A DNA stretch of 64,000 nucleotides from an uncultured Eubacterium sp. (GTDB lineage: Bacteria > Bacillota > Clostridia > Oscillospirales > Acutalibacteraceae). Every line of letters begins with the position of its first letter. The first letter of the stretch is position 1. The notes beneath the pieces were generated by a model. It worked only from the letters and a program-made list of their open reading frames with translations, did no database searches and had not been told where the DNA came from. Shown here one piece after another: positions 6,715 through 15,848 of this stretch. The position numbers and the translations under genes are program-made. The stretch lies in the NCBI GenBank assembly GCA_900539325.1, contig UQCC01000001.1:248001-312000 (forward strand). Reading direction: 5' to 3'.

Positions 6715-9534
6715 ATGATTAAAAACATTGTTGTTAAAGGTGCAAGAGAGCACAATTTGAAGAATATTGATATAGAAATACCGAGAGATAAACTTGTTGT
6801 GTTTACGGGTCTTTCGGGTTCGGGTAAGTCATCTTTGGCATTTGATACCATTTATGCCGAGGGTCAAAGACGATATGTGGAGTCGCTTTCGTCATATGCA
6901 AGAATGTTTCTCGGTCAAATGGACAAGCCGGATGTTGACTATATTGAGGGACTTTCTCCCGCTATATCCATTGACCAAAAAACGACTTCTAAAAATCCCC
7001 GTTCAACAGTAGGTACGGTTACCGAAATATACGATTATCTTCGACTTTTGTGGGCAAGAATCGGTATACCTCATTGTCCTGTGTGCGGCAGAGAAATCAC
7101 TCAGCAAACCGTTGACCAAATTGTTGATAAACTTATGGAATTTCCGGAGCGTACAAAAATTCAGGTTTTAGCACCTATTGCTAGAGGTAAAAAAGGCGAA
7201 TTTGTAAAGGAAATTAATGATATTCGCAAGCAGGGGTTTGTTCGTTGCAGAATTGACGGAGAAATTGTCGATTTGCAGGACGAAATAAAACTGTCAAAAA
7301 CAAAAAAACACAATATTGAAGTTGTTGTTGACCGACTTGTAATCAAAGACGGTATTCAATCTCGACTTACAGACAGTGTGGAAACCGCTACAAAAATAGG
7401 TAACGGACTTCTTATTGTTGATGTAAACGGTGAAAGTGAAGAACTGTTTTCGCTTAACTATGCTTGTCCGGAGCACGGTGTTTCTATTGAGGAAATGAGC
7501 CCGAGAATGTTTTCGTTTAACAATCCGTTTGGAGCTTGTAAAAAGTGTGACGGACTCGGAACCTTTAAGGAAATCGACCCTGATTTGATTATTCCCGACA
7601 AAAAAATGTCGATTAATCAAGGCGCAATCAAGGCAAGCGGTTGGAATGTTGCAGAGGGCAGTTCTATCGCAAGAATGTATATGGATGCCCTTGCAAAAGA
7701 ATATAATTTTTCACTTGATATGCCGGTTGAGATGATTAATGATGAGGGCTTGAATGCTATTCTTTATGGTACAAACGGCAAAAAACTGAAAATGAAGCGT
7801 GTTACTTCATACGGAAGCGGAACATATTTGAGTGATTTTGAGGGTATTATAAATAATCTTAAACGCAGATATGCCGAAACCACCTCCGATTATGCAAGAA
7901 CCGCTATCGAAGAAGTTATGCAAGAATGTACTTGTGGTGAGTGCAAAGGTTCAAGATTAAAGCCGGAGGCTATGGCGGTTACGGTCGGCGGCAAAAATAT
8001 ATATGAATTTTGTTCAATGTCCGTATCGGAAGAACTTGATTTTGTCAATAATCTTGAATTGACCGAAAAAGAGCAAATGATTGGCAATCTTGTTCTTAAA
8101 GAAATTAAGGAACGACTTACATTTCTTAATTCCGTAGGTCTTGACTATCTTTCGCTTTCAAGAGAATCAGGCACTTTGTCCGGCGGTGAGGCTCAAAGAA
8201 TCAGACTTGCAACTCAAATCGGTTCTTCTCTTATGGGCGTGCTTTATATTCTTGATGAGCCTTCAATTGGACTTCACCAAAGAGATAATGAAAAACTTCT
8301 TGATACGCTTCGTCATCTTCGTGATTTGGGTAATACACTCATTGTTGTTGAACATGATGAGGATACAATGCGTGCGGCGGATTTTCTTGTTGATATCGGT
8401 CCGGGTGCAGGTATACACGGTGGTGAACTTATTGCAGCAGGCACACCTGAAGAGGTTATGGCTTGTGAAAGCAGTATTACCGGTCAGTATTTGAGCGGCA
8501 AAAGATGTATTCCCGTGCCGACAAAACGAAGAGAGGGTAACGGTAAAAAACTCACTGTATTCGGCGCAAAGGAGAATAACCTTAAAAATATCGATGTCGA
8601 AATTCCGCTCGGTAAATTTGTGGCAGTAACAGGTGTTTCGGGTTCGGGTAAATCCTCGTTTGTTAATGAGATTGTATATAAGCATCTTTGTAATGTTCTC
8701 AATCACGCAAAGAAGCATACGGCCAAATTTTCGTCCATGAAAGGCATTGATGCACTTGATAAGGTTATTGATATTGACCAATCGCCGATAGGCAGAACGC
8801 CTCGTTCTAATCCTGCAACATATACAGGCGTGTTTAATGACATAAGAGATTTGTATGCTTCCACAAACGACGCAAAAGCTAAGGGCTACGGCCCAAACAG
8901 ATTTTCGTTTAATGTCAAAGGCGGCAGATGCGAGGCTTGCCAGGGCGACGGTATCGTTAAAATCGAAATGCACTTCCTTGCGGATGTTTATGTTCCGTGT
9001 GAGGTTTGCGGCGGTAAAAGATATAACAGAGAAACTCTTGATGTAAAATTCAAAGGCAAGAGTATATATGATGTTCTTGAAATGACGGTTGACGAAGCAC
9101 TTGAATTTTTCTCTACTCATACCAAGATTGCAAGAAAACTTCAAACTTTGTCGGATGTCGGTCTTGGATATGTTAAATTAGGACAGCCTGCCACAACACT
9201 TTCGGGCGGCGAAGCTCAAAGGGTTAAGCTTGCAACAGAACTTGCAAAGCGTTCAACAGGCAGAACCATTTATATACTCGACGAGCCTACAACAGGACTT
9301 CATACCGCCGATGTTTCAAAACTGCTCGATGTGCTTAACAAACTTGTTGACACAGGCAATACGGTACTTGTTATTGAACATAATCTTGATGTTATAAAAT
9401 GTTCGGATTATATTATTGACCTCGGTCCCGAAGGCGGTAAGGGCGGCGGCAAAATCGTTGCAACGGGAACACCCGAAGAAGTTGCCAAGGTTAAAAAGTC
9501 ATATACCGGTCAGTATCTTAAAAAGCTTCTTTGA
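6715..9534 (+). CDS. uvrA: Excinuclease ABC subunit A
   Basis: 939 residues, full length. There are two ABC ATPase halves: Walker A GLSGSGKS at about 31 and GVSGSGKS at about 641, each with an LSGGEAQR signature. Zinc-binding cysteine pairs are seen at CPVC, in the second insertion region, and at CEAC...CEVC. UvrA dimers find bulky DNA lesions and load UvrB. The ribosome site (GAGG) lies inside the uvrB end. uvrC is not in the window. No clear terminator follows; a new promoter for upp starts 26 bases after the stop. Confidence 0.98.
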   Translation: MIKNIVVKGAREHNLKNIDIEIPRDKLVVFTGLSGSGKSSLAFDTIYAEGQRRYVESLSSYARMFLGQMDKPDVDYIEGLSPAISIDQKTTSKNPRSTVGTVTEIYDYLRLLWARIGIPHCPVCGREITQQTVDQIVDKLMEFPERTKIQVLAPIARGKKGEFVKEINDIRKQGFVRCRIDGEIVDLQDEIKLSKTKKHNIEVVVDRLVIKDGIQSRLTDSVETATKIGNGLLIVDVNGESEELFSLNYACPEHGVSIEEMSPRMFSFNNPFGACKKCDGLGTFKEIDPDLIIPDKKMSINQGAIKASGWNVAEGSSIARMYMDALAKEYNFSLDMPVEMINDEGLNAILYGTNGKKLKMKRVTSYGSGTYLSDFEGIINNLKRRYAETTSDYARTAIEEVMQECTCGECKGSRLKPEAMAVTVGGKNIYEFCSMSVSEELDFVNNLELTEKEQMIGNLVLKEIKERLTFLNSVGLDYLSLSRESGTLSGGEAQRIRLATQIGSSLMGVLYILDEPSIGLHQRDNEKLLDTLRHLRDLGNTLIVVEHDEDTMRAADFLVDIGPGAGIHGGELIAAGTPEEVMACESSITGQYLSGKRCIPVPTKRREGNGKKLTVFGAKENNLKNIDVEIPLGKFVAVTGVSGSGKSSFVNEIVYKHLCNVLNHAKKHTAKFSSMKGIDALDKVIDIDQSPIGRTPRSNPATYTGVFNDIRDLYASTNDAKAKGYGPNRFSFNVKGGRCEACQGDGIVKIEMHFLADVYVPCEVCGGKRYNRETLDVKFKGKSIYDVLEMTVDEALEFFSTHTKIARKLQTLSDVGLGYVKLGQPATTLSGGEAQRVKLATELAKRSTGRTIYILDEPTTGLHTADVSKLLDVLNKLVDTGNTVLVIEHNLDVIKCSDYIIDLGPEGGKGGGKIVATGTPEEVAKVKKSYTGQYLKKLL

Positions 9535-9559
9535 TTTTATTACAATCGTGTAACTATTG

Positions 9560-9588
9560 TTGATAACAAAATGTTATTTTGATATTAT
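9560..9588 (+). promoter_or_regulatory. Promoter of upp-permease
   Basis: TTGATA (9560-9565), 17-base spacer, TATTAT (9583-9588). The leader is about 50 bases and I find no PyrR-type attenuator in it. Confidence 0.65.
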
Positions 9589-9642
9589 AGTAAGGATAAA
9601 AATATGTCATTTTATGTCATAATGATTTAAGGAGTTATTTTA

Positions 9643-10275
9643 ATGGAAAGAAAAGTTGTTATTTTTGATCATCCGCTTATTCAACATAAGCTCAGCATTC
9701 TCCGTAACAAAGAAACAAGCACAAAAGATTTCAGAGAACTTGTTAATGAAATTTCTATGCTTATGATGTTTGAAGCTACAAGAGATTTGCCTATGGAAAC
9801 CGTTAAGGTTGAAACACCGTGCGGTATTGCCGAATGTAAGCAGCTTGCAGGCCGTAAACTTGCATTTGTTCCGATTTTGCGTGCCGGTCTCGGTATGGTA
9901 GACGGTTGTCTTAAGATGGTACCGAGTGCAAGAGTAGGTCACATCGGTCTTTATCGTGACGAAACCACTCATACTCCTGTTGAATACTATTGTAAATTGC
10001 CTAAAGATATTGACAAAAGAGATGTTTTTGTTGTTGACCCAATGCTTGCTACGGGCGGCTCGGCTGTTGACGCCATTTCTCAAATTAAACTCAGAAATCC
10101 TCGTAAAATTTGCTTTATGTGTATGATTGCCGCTCCGGAAGGACTTGAAGTACTCAAAAAAGCTCATCCTGATGTTGACATTTATTGTGCCGCTCTCGAT
10201 GAAAAGTTAAACGAAGATTGTTATATTATTCCTGGTCTCGGTGATGCCGGTGACAGAATTTTCGGTACTAAGTAA
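9643..10275 (+). CDS. upp: Uracil phosphoribosyltransferase
   Basis: 210 residues. The PRPP-binding loop DPMLATGGSAVDAI is at about residues 131-144 and the C-terminal uracil-contact region PGLGDAGDRIFGT closes the protein, both characteristic of Upp. It converts uracil plus PRPP to UMP in the cytoplasm. AAGGAG is 8 bases before the ATG. A uracil permease gene follows 36 bases later, so this is a two-gene uracil salvage operon, separate from the de novo operon at 25.5 kb. Confidence 0.97.
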   Translation: MERKVVIFDHPLIQHKLSILRNKETSTKDFRELVNEISMLMMFEATRDLPMETVKVETPCGIAECKQLAGRKLAFVPILRAGLGMVDGCLKMVPSARVGHIGLYRDETTHTPVEYYCKLPKDIDKRDVFVVDPMLATGGSAVDAISQIKLRNPRKICFMCMIAAPEGLEVLKKAHPDVDIYCAALDEKLNEDCYIIPGLGDAGDRIFGTK

Positions 10276-10311
10276 ATTTTAGTATATAATTAACAAACGG
10301 AGGATAAATCA

Positions 10312-11703
10312 ATGGCTAAAACAAAAATTAAAATCGGCAAAGACGGCATTTATGATGCGCGTCAGCTTGGTGCACCGAAGATGATTCTTCTCGGATTTCA
10401 GCATATGTTTGCTATGTTCGGAGCAACCGTAACAGTTCCGCTTTTAACAGGACTTTCAATTTCAACAACACTTTTGTTTGCAGGTCTCGGAACCCTTTTG
10501 TTCCACTGCCTTACAAAGTTTAAAGTTCCAGCATTTCTCGGTTCTTCATTCGCATTTATCGGCGGTTACCTTGCAGTAGCACCGCTCAACAAGGATGGAA
10601 GCGGAAACAAAGAAATGCTTCCGTATGCGTGCCTCGGCGTTGCGTGTGCCGGTCTTCTTTACCTTGTTGTAGCAGCTCTTATTAAGGCTGTCGGCGTAAA
10701 TAGGGTTATGAAGCTTTTCCCGCCTGTTGTTACAGGACCTATTATTATGGCAATCGGTCTCGGTCTTGCACCGTCTGCCGTTACAAATTGCAGCAGTAAC
10801 TGGTGGCTTGCAATCATTGCTCTCGCACTTGTAATCGTTTTCAACATTTTCGGTAAAGGTATGATTAAGATTATCCCAATCCTTTTGGGTATTGTCGGTG
10901 CCTATATCGTTGCTGTCCTTGTAGGTAATGTCGGTGGTGTAGAAAACTTTGCTATCGATTTTTCAGCAGTAAAGGCTGCTCCTTGGATCGGTAATCCTGT
11001 TGAGTGGTCATCAACCGTATTTGGCGGTGTATCTGATAAGTCAAAGGCTATTTCCGCTATTATTGCTATCGTTCCTATTGCTATTGCAACAATGATGGAA
11101 CATATCGGCGATATTTCGGCAATTTCCGCTACATGTAACAAGAACTTCATTAACGACCCGGGCCTTAACAGAACCCTTCTCGGTGACGGCCTTGCAACAT
11201 CACTTGCATCACTTTTCGGTGCTCCTGCAAATACTACATACGGTGAAAATACCGGTGTTCTTGCTCTTTCAAAGGTTTATGACCCAAGAGTAATCAGAAT
11301 TGCGGCTTACTTTGCAGTTTTCTTCAGCCTTTCACCAAAATTCGCAGCTCTTATCGAATCCATTCCTATGGCTGTTGTCGGCGGTATCTCATTTGTTCTT
11401 TACGGTATGATTTCCGCTATCGGTGTTCGTAATGTTGTAGAAGCAAAGGTTGATTTCTCAAAGGCTCGTAATACAATTATTGCTGCTGTAATCCTTGTTG
11501 TGGCTCTTGGCTTGTCAGGTGGCATCACATTCACAGTCGGTTCAGCTACAATTACACTTTCATCACTTGCTTGTGCTTCAATCGCAGGTATTGTTTTGAA
11601 TGTCATTTTCCCTGAAAAGGATTTTGACCCTAACAAGGCATTCCAATCGGATACAGTATCGGCTCAAATTAATACAGAATCCGATTACGGCAAAAAGAAA
11701 TAA
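10312..11703 (+). CDS. Uracil/xanthine permease (NCS2 family, UraA/PyrP type)
   Basis: 463 residues with 12-14 hydrophobic segments. It has the NAT/NCS2 pattern: an N-terminal GFQHMFAMFGATVTVPLL, the TMMEHIGDISA segment with the substrate-contact glutamate at about residue 264, and FGAPANTTYGENTG with the second conserved glutamate at about 309. It should import uracil with protons. Co-transcription with upp argues for uracil over purines. GGAGG is 7 bases from the ATG. Confidence 0.92.
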   Translation: MAKTKIKIGKDGIYDARQLGAPKMILLGFQHMFAMFGATVTVPLLTGLSISTTLLFAGLGTLLFHCLTKFKVPAFLGSSFAFIGGYLAVAPLNKDGSGNKEMLPYACLGVACAGLLYLVVAALIKAVGVNRVMKLFPPVVTGPIIMAIGLGLAPSAVTNCSSNWWLAIIALALVIVFNIFGKGMIKIIPILLGIVGAYIVAVLVGNVGGVENFAIDFSAVKAAPWIGNPVEWSSTVFGGVSDKSKAISAIIAIVPIAIATMMEHIGDISAISATCNKNFINDPGLNRTLLGDGLATSLASLFGAPANTTYGENTGVLALSKVYDPRVIRIAAYFAVFFSLSPKFAALIESIPMAVVGGISFVLYGMISAIGVRNVVEAKVDFSKARNTIIAAVILVVALGLSGGITFTVGSATITLSSLACASIAGIVLNVIFPEKDFDPNKAFQSDTVSAQINTESDYGKKK

Positions 11704-11724
11704 GAGTTTGTTGATGAAATAATT

Positions 11725-11752
11725 AAGCACGAAGCGTAAAAACTTCGTGCTT
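11725..11752. terminator. Bidirectional terminator between the permease and ylmH
   Basis: Perfect 10-bp stem AAGCACGAAG / CTTCGTGCTT with an 8-base loop and T/A flanks on both sides. It serves the two convergent transcripts. Confidence 0.88.
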
Positions 11753-11765
11753 TTCTTATGCTTTG

Positions 11766-12497
11766 TTATCTGTATAATCTAATCGCAACAACTATTTTGT
11801 GCTTTTTTGTTTCGTTAAGTGTTTGAGAATATATAAATTTGCCGTAACCACGAACCGACACCACATCGTTTTCTTTTAATTGGACGGAGTCTTTATATAC
11901 GGTTTTTGAATTTATAAAAATTTTTTCCTGATTAACAAGCTGTGACGCCGCATTTCTTGACATTTTGAATACCGCTGACACAACTGTGTCAATTCGTAAT
12001 GACGAAACTATGTATTCTGTTTCATCGGGCAGTTTGTTAAACATCTCGGGTATGTCATCGATTATGTTGCATTTTACGGTTGTATGCTTAATTCCGGATA
12101 AATTATCAATTATATATTTGCTTATTTTTTCAAGACAAAATACATATCCTATATTGTCAAGTATCTTTATATCGCCGAGCATTTCACGCTCGATACCCAA
12201 ATTCATAAGCGCACCTAAAAAATCTCTGTGCGTTAATTTGTCTGAAAATTTTTGCTGGAGCGGTTCAACTTTTATACAAACGATAGGGTAGGAATATATT
12301 TCGTCACCAAAAGCCGTTATGCATCTGTCTGCATTTTCATATCCACCGAAAAGAGTGTATGCACTGTCGGTCTTTATTGATTTTAATATGTTTATTTCCT
12401 GCAAGTTCAAAAAGTTTGAATATGTTGTGTATCCTCTTTCAAACGCTCTGTGGGAAAGCTCTGTAAGTTTTTTTTTGAGCAAAACTTCATTTTCCAT
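11766..12497 (-). CDS. YlmH-family S4 RNA-binding protein
   Basis: 243 residues. The C-terminal third (about 175-240) is an S4 RNA-binding fold: SRNAASQLVNQEKIFINSK, then an ENDVVSVRGYGKF strand. The N-terminal two thirds match the YlmH layout of Firmicutes, a protein linked to division-site gene clusters and to rescue of stalled ribosomes. Here it is not with the division genes but overlaps the end of trmO by 11 bases, so the two are co-translated. The exact role in this organism is inference. Confidence 0.85.
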   Translation of the reverse strand: MENEVLLKKKLTELSHRAFERGYTTYSNFLNLQEINILKSIKTDSAYTLFGGYENADRCITAFGDEIYSYPIVCIKVEPLQQKFSDKLTHRDFLGALMNLGIEREMLGDIKILDNIGYVFCLEKISKYIIDNLSGIKHTTVKCNIIDDIPEMFNKLPDETEYIVSSLRIDTVVSAVFKMSRNAASQLVNQEKIFINSKTVYKDSVQLKENDVVSVRGYGKFIYSQTLNETKKHKIVVAIRLYR

Positions 12498-13164
12498 CTG
12501 TTATCTCCGTTACGGTAAGTGTGTTGTCGGTTACCGTAAATTTTATTTCTTTGCCGGCAAATGCAAAACCGTATTGTCTGCCGTCTTCGTGATATGCCGG
12601 TCGTGGGTCACCCTCCAATATTTCTTTTAAGGCGTTTTGCTTCTCTTTTTTTATATTGTTAAGTATATCATCGTCTATAATAACTTTTAATTTGTGATTT
12701 TTATTTTCGTCGGCAAATCCGCACACCGCGTCTGTGTGGCAGTCACTGAAAGTGATATATGGTTTAATGTCATATATCGGTGTGCCCGATACCAAATCGG
12801 CACCGCTTACAATTAAAGTTACATTATCATTTTTGTCTTTTATTACTTTTTCAAGTTTTACGCTTGAAAGACCGATAGGGTTTGGCCGAAAAGGGGAACG
12901 GGTTGCAAAAACACCTACTTTTTCGTTTCCGCCGAGTCGCGGAGGTCTTACGGTTAACGAGGTTGATTGATGCGAATTAAGACTGAAACCCCAAATGAGC
13001 CATAAATGACTGAATTCCTCAATTCTTTTAAAAGCTGCATGGTTTGAGTATTCTTTTTCAAATATAATTTGTGATTTTATTTCGTTCACAAGTCCGCTTT
13101 GCCTTGGCACCGCAAACTTGCTGTCGTAATCATTTATTATTTTTGCAATAGGTTTTATTTCCAT
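12487..13164 (-). CDS. trmO: tRNA N6-threonylcarbamoyladenosine methyltransferase TrmO (TsaA/YaeB family)
   Basis: 225 residues. The TsaA-like barrel signature ATRSPFRPNPIGLS is at about 88-101, and DIKPYI and DPRPAY follow in family order. TrmO methylates t6A at position 37 of some tRNAs, using S-adenosylmethionine. The start has AAGGGG upstream. The 3' end overlaps ylmH, so a two-gene RNA-related operon is likely. The leftward promoter is weak: TATAAT is seen at about 13196-13201 without a convincing -35. Confidence 0.88.
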   Translation of the reverse strand: MEIKPIAKIINDYDSKFAVPRQSGLVNEIKSQIIFEKEYSNHAAFKRIEEFSHLWLIWGFSLNSHQSTSLTVRPPRLGGNEKVGVFATRSPFRPNPIGLSSVKLEKVIKDKNDNVTLIVSGADLVSGTPIYDIKPYITFSDCHTDAVCGFADENKNHKLKVIIDDDILNNIKKEKQNALKEILEGDPRPAYHEDGRQYGFAFAGKEIKFTVTDNTLTVTEITDGK

Positions 13165-13233
13165 TTTTACCCCTTGTTTTGTAAAGATTTAACAGTATTA
13201 TAACACATATTTTTGCTTTTTTAAAAAAAAATG

Positions 13234-13262
13234 TTGAATTTATGATAACTTTAATGTATTAT
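13234..13262 (+). promoter_or_regulatory. Promoter of the gene at 13295
   Basis: TTGAAT (13234-13239), 17-base spacer, TATTAT (13257-13262). AAGGAG follows at about 13280. Confidence 0.7.
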
Positions 13263-13294
13263 ATAGTAGAAATATCTTGTAAGGAGAAAATATA

Positions 13295-14233
13295 ATGGCT
13301 AAAGTAAAAGATAAGTCAGGACTTGCAAAATTCAACAGATTCCTTTCTGTTGTCTTAATTCTATTGGTAATAGCAACTGCTGTAATCGTAATCGTATCAC
13401 CTGCTAAGGTTGCTCAACAACAGGGAGATACTTCAGGAGAATTCGTTGATGAAGCTGTTATTGATGAACTCAAACCGGGTACATATGGTGGCGTTGATTT
13501 TAAAACAACCGATGATGTTGTTAACTATTATGTTGAATGTTACAACAACACAAAGACTATGACAGTAGACGGTACATATGACGGAAGCCCTATCAAAGCG
13601 TATAAGCTTCTCGGCGATGAAACTCTTGATGTTAAAAACCTTCTTGTTGAAGGTAAGTCAAATGATACTATCAACAAACTTGTTCCGGGTATTGTAGGCG
13701 GTCTTTTCACCGGCGGTGTAAAGAGCTTGTCACCTGGTAACTCTCTTGAACCAAAGAACGACTGGCAGGAAGCAAGTAGCGGTAAGATTGACAGAACTGT
13801 TTCACACCTTACTGCAGATGATGTTCTTGCTTGTAATGTTACAGACAACGGTGACGGCACAATCACAATGGTTATTCAGCCTAAGGCTCAGCTTCTTGCT
13901 ATGCCTGGTGAAGATTCACAGGGTCGTTTCTTTAATGTTCTCGGTGACATCTCAGGCGTTGTAAGCAGTATCAGCATTCTTTCATTCTCTGAAGGTTCTG
14001 TTGATGACAACTTTGTTGTTAACTATGCCGGAGGTACAGGTACGATTAAGATTAACGTTGCTAACAAGGAAATTGTAGAAGCTGATTACAATATGCATGT
14101 TCATATTGATGTAACTCATGCAAATGTTGCAATTCTTAAGGATAAGAGTGCTTCACTTGATATCGATTATTCAAACCACTTCCCGGCTTCAGAGCAATAT
14201 CTCAAGGATCACCTTGTAACAATTAAAAAATAA
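13295..14233 (+). CDS. Membrane-anchored extracytoplasmic protein, unknown family
   Basis: 312 residues. One hydrophobic helix at about residues 16-37 follows a basic N-terminus. It has no lipobox and no clean signal-peptidase site, so it is probably an N-terminal anchor. The remaining 270 residues are hydrophilic, rich in Asp, Gly, Val and Thr, with alternating hydrophobic patterns that suggest beta structure. A repeated theme of short strands (about 175-290) could be a lipid- or ligand-binding fold, but I recognise no motif. It is monocistronic with its own promoter and terminator. Function unknown. Confidence 0.85.
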   Translation: MAKVKDKSGLAKFNRFLSVVLILLVIATAVIVIVSPAKVAQQQGDTSGEFVDEAVIDELKPGTYGGVDFKTTDDVVNYYVECYNNTKTMTVDGTYDGSPIKAYKLLGDETLDVKNLLVEGKSNDTINKLVPGIVGGLFTGGVKSLSPGNSLEPKNDWQEASSGKIDRTVSHLTADDVLACNVTDNGDGTITMVIQPKAQLLAMPGEDSQGRFFNVLGDISGVVSSISILSFSEGSVDDNFVVNYAGGTGTIKINVANKEIVEADYNMHVHIDVTHANVAILKDKSASLDIDYSNHFPASEQYLKDHLVTIKK

Positions 14234-14250
14234 AACTTTATAAGGATTTA

Positions 14251-14271
14251 AAGGTAGCTTCGTGCTACCTT
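14251..14271 (+). terminator. Terminator of the gene at 13295
   Basis: Perfect 8-bp stem AAGGTAGC / GCTACCTT with loop TTCGT, then TATTTTT. Confidence 0.88.
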
Positions 14272-14287
14272 TATTTTTGCGTTTGAT

Positions 14288-15235
14288 ATGAAAAAAACTT
14301 CTGAAAAATTTCAAAATGTTTTTGTTGTGTGGCTTATTGCTACTGTATGCTGCTTTTTGTGGGGCAGTGCTTTTCCGATTATTAAAATCGGATACAACCT
14401 TTTTAATATTGACTCATCCGATACAGCTTCAATTATTCTTTTTGCCGGAATAAGATTTATTTTAGCCGGTGTGCTGACAATAATAATTTTCAGCTTTGCA
14501 AATAAAAAATTTGTTAAACCTAAAAAGACTTCACTTGGTAAGGTCTGTGTGCTTGCAATGTTCCAAACAATTTTGCAATACTTGTTTTTCTACATCGGAC
14601 TTGCTCATACAACAGGCGTCAAATCAAGTATCATCGACGGCACAAGCACTTTTTTTGCAATTTTAATTTCTGTCTTTATTTTTAAACAGGAAAAGTTTAC
14701 TTTTGCAAAAATTTTAGGCAGTCTGTTCGGCTTTTCGGGAGTTGTTCTTGCCGGCTTGTCGGGAAACAGGGGAGGCTTTTCTTTTCAAATCGGCGATGTT
14801 TTGCTGTTGATTTCCGCTCTCTCTTATGCCTGCTCGTCTGTTTTTATGAAAAGGTACAGTAATGACGATAATCCTGCAGTCCTGTCGGGCTATCAGTTTG
14901 TGCTTGGCGGTGCGGTTATGACTGTCGTCGGTTTGCTCATGGGCGGTAAAGTTTCTACAAATGAAATAAAAGGAGTATTAGTCCTTTTATACCTTGGATT
15001 TATTTCGGCAATAGCATATTCATTGTGGGGCGTTTTGCTTAAATACAATGATGTTTCAAGAGTGACGGTTTGCGGCTCTATGACCCCTATTTTCGGTTTT
15101 ACTCTGTCATATATACTTCTCGGTGAAGATAACGGTAAAATGCTTTATAAGCTTGTCGGACTTCTTTGTGTTGTCGGCGGTATGATTATCGTTAATCTTA
15201 AATTCAATAAAAATAAAAAAGAAAAATCGTTGTAA
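14288..15235 (+). CDS. EamA/DMT-family transporter
   Basis: 315 residues with about ten predicted helices in two EamA halves. The first half has the family-like WGSAFPIIKIG in helix 1. A repeat of similar layout starts at about residue 165 (GDVLLLISALSYACSSVFMKR), and a basic tail follows helix 10. Members export or import small metabolites such as amino acids or nucleosides; the substrate is not predictable. There is no clear ribosome site, and the ATG is only about 17 bases after a terminator, so expression may depend on read-through or a promoter inside the upstream gene. Confidence 0.88.
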   Translation: MKKTSEKFQNVFVVWLIATVCCFLWGSAFPIIKIGYNLFNIDSSDTASIILFAGIRFILAGVLTIIIFSFANKKFVKPKKTSLGKVCVLAMFQTILQYLFFYIGLAHTTGVKSSIIDGTSTFFAILISVFIFKQEKFTFAKILGSLFGFSGVVLAGLSGNRGGFSFQIGDVLLLISALSYACSSVFMKRYSNDDNPAVLSGYQFVLGGAVMTVVGLLMGGKVSTNEIKGVLVLLYLGFISAIAYSLWGVLLKYNDVSRVTVCGSMTPIFGFTLSYILLGEDNGKMLYKLVGLLCVVGGMIIVNLKFNKNKKEKSL

Positions 15236-15250
15236 ATTACAGCGATTTTT
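15222..15250. terminator. Bidirectional terminator overlapping the EamA stop codon
   Basis: A 12-bp stem AAAAATCGTTGT / ACAGCGATTTTT (one G-U pair) with loop AAATT. The stop codon of the transporter lies within it; rnhA ends 8 bases beyond. Confidence 0.8.
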
Positions 15251-15257
15251 ATTAATG

Positions 15258-15695
15258 TTATAAGTATTTTTGATATTCTTGCACGGCTAATTTGTCGCAG
15301 ATTTCGTTATATTTGTGTCCGTTATGACCTTTTACCCATACAAATTCTACATCGTGGATTTGCAGTTGTTTTAGCATTTCTTCCCATAAATCTATGTTGA
15401 GTGCAGGCTTTTTATCGGATTTCTTCCAGTTGTTCTTTTTCCAAGAATAAACCCATCCTTTATTTATTGCATCGCAAACATATTTGCTGTCTGTTGTGAG
15501 TGTAACTTTGCACGGCTCTTTGAGCGCCTTGAGTGCTTCAATTACCGCAGTCATTTCCATTCGGTTGTTTGTTGTTTCTTTTTCACTGCCCGAAAGTTGT
15601 TTCTCTGTTTGTTTATATATCAATACTGCACCCCAGCCGCCCGGTCCGGGATTACCGCTGCACGCACCGTCTGTGTAGATATTTATTTCTTTCAT
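15258..15695 (-). CDS. rnhA: Ribonuclease HI
   Basis: 145 residues from the chosen ATG, typical for RNase HI. The start IYTDGACSGNPGPGG carries the first catalytic Asp. The remaining metal ligands lie in NNRMEMTAVIEAL (Glu) and TTDSKYV (Asp), with the late Asp in the C-terminal YNEICDKLA segment. It degrades RNA in RNA:DNA hybrids. An in-frame codon 27 bases upstream would add nine residues that do not match the family, so I use the inner ATG, although its ribosome site (GGTGAT) is weak. Confidence 0.94.
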   Translation of the reverse strand: MKEINIYTDGACSGNPGPGGWGAVLIYKQTEKQLSGSEKETTNNRMEMTAVIEALKALKEPCKVTLTTDSKYVCDAINKGWVYSWKKNNWKKSDKKPALNIDLWEEMLKQLQIHDVEFVWVKGHNGHKYNEICDKLAVQEYQKYL

Positions 15696-15712
15696 TTTTA
15701 TCACCGAGGTAT

Positions 15713-15741
15713 ATTTTATCATTTATTATGATAATAATCAA
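15713..15741 (-). promoter_or_regulatory. rnhA promoter
   Basis: On the minus strand TTGATT (15736-15741), 17-base spacer, TAAAAT (15713-15718). Confidence 0.6.
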
Positions 15742-15762
15742 TATAGTTTATGTATTAATTTC

Positions 15763-15791
15763 TTGACATCTGTGTAATAATAATTTAAAAT
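15763..15791 (+). promoter_or_regulatory. Promoter of the rnj-rplI-dnaB-tilS-ftsH operon
   Basis: TTGACA (15763-15768), 17-base spacer, TAAAAT (15786-15791). GGAGG follows at about 15834. Confidence 0.75.
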
Positions 15792-15848
15792 ATATTTAAT
15801 TGTATTTAGAACGGAAAAATACATATTTTTAAGGAGGATTTTTATTTA

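Noticed and set aside
6139..6753. 204-codon open frame antisense to uvrB
   Set aside because: Antisense to conserved UvrB motifs, Ser/Ile-rich translation, no ribosome site.
8263..9144. 293-codon open frame antisense to uvrA
   Set aside because: It lies wholly within the intact uvrA coding sequence, has no ribosome site, and its composition is that of a reverse-strand shadow (Phe, Cys, Arg, Asn rich).
9589..9642. PyrR-binding attenuator before upp
   Set aside because: The 54-base leader has no terminator/antiterminator pair and no PyrR-loop consensus.
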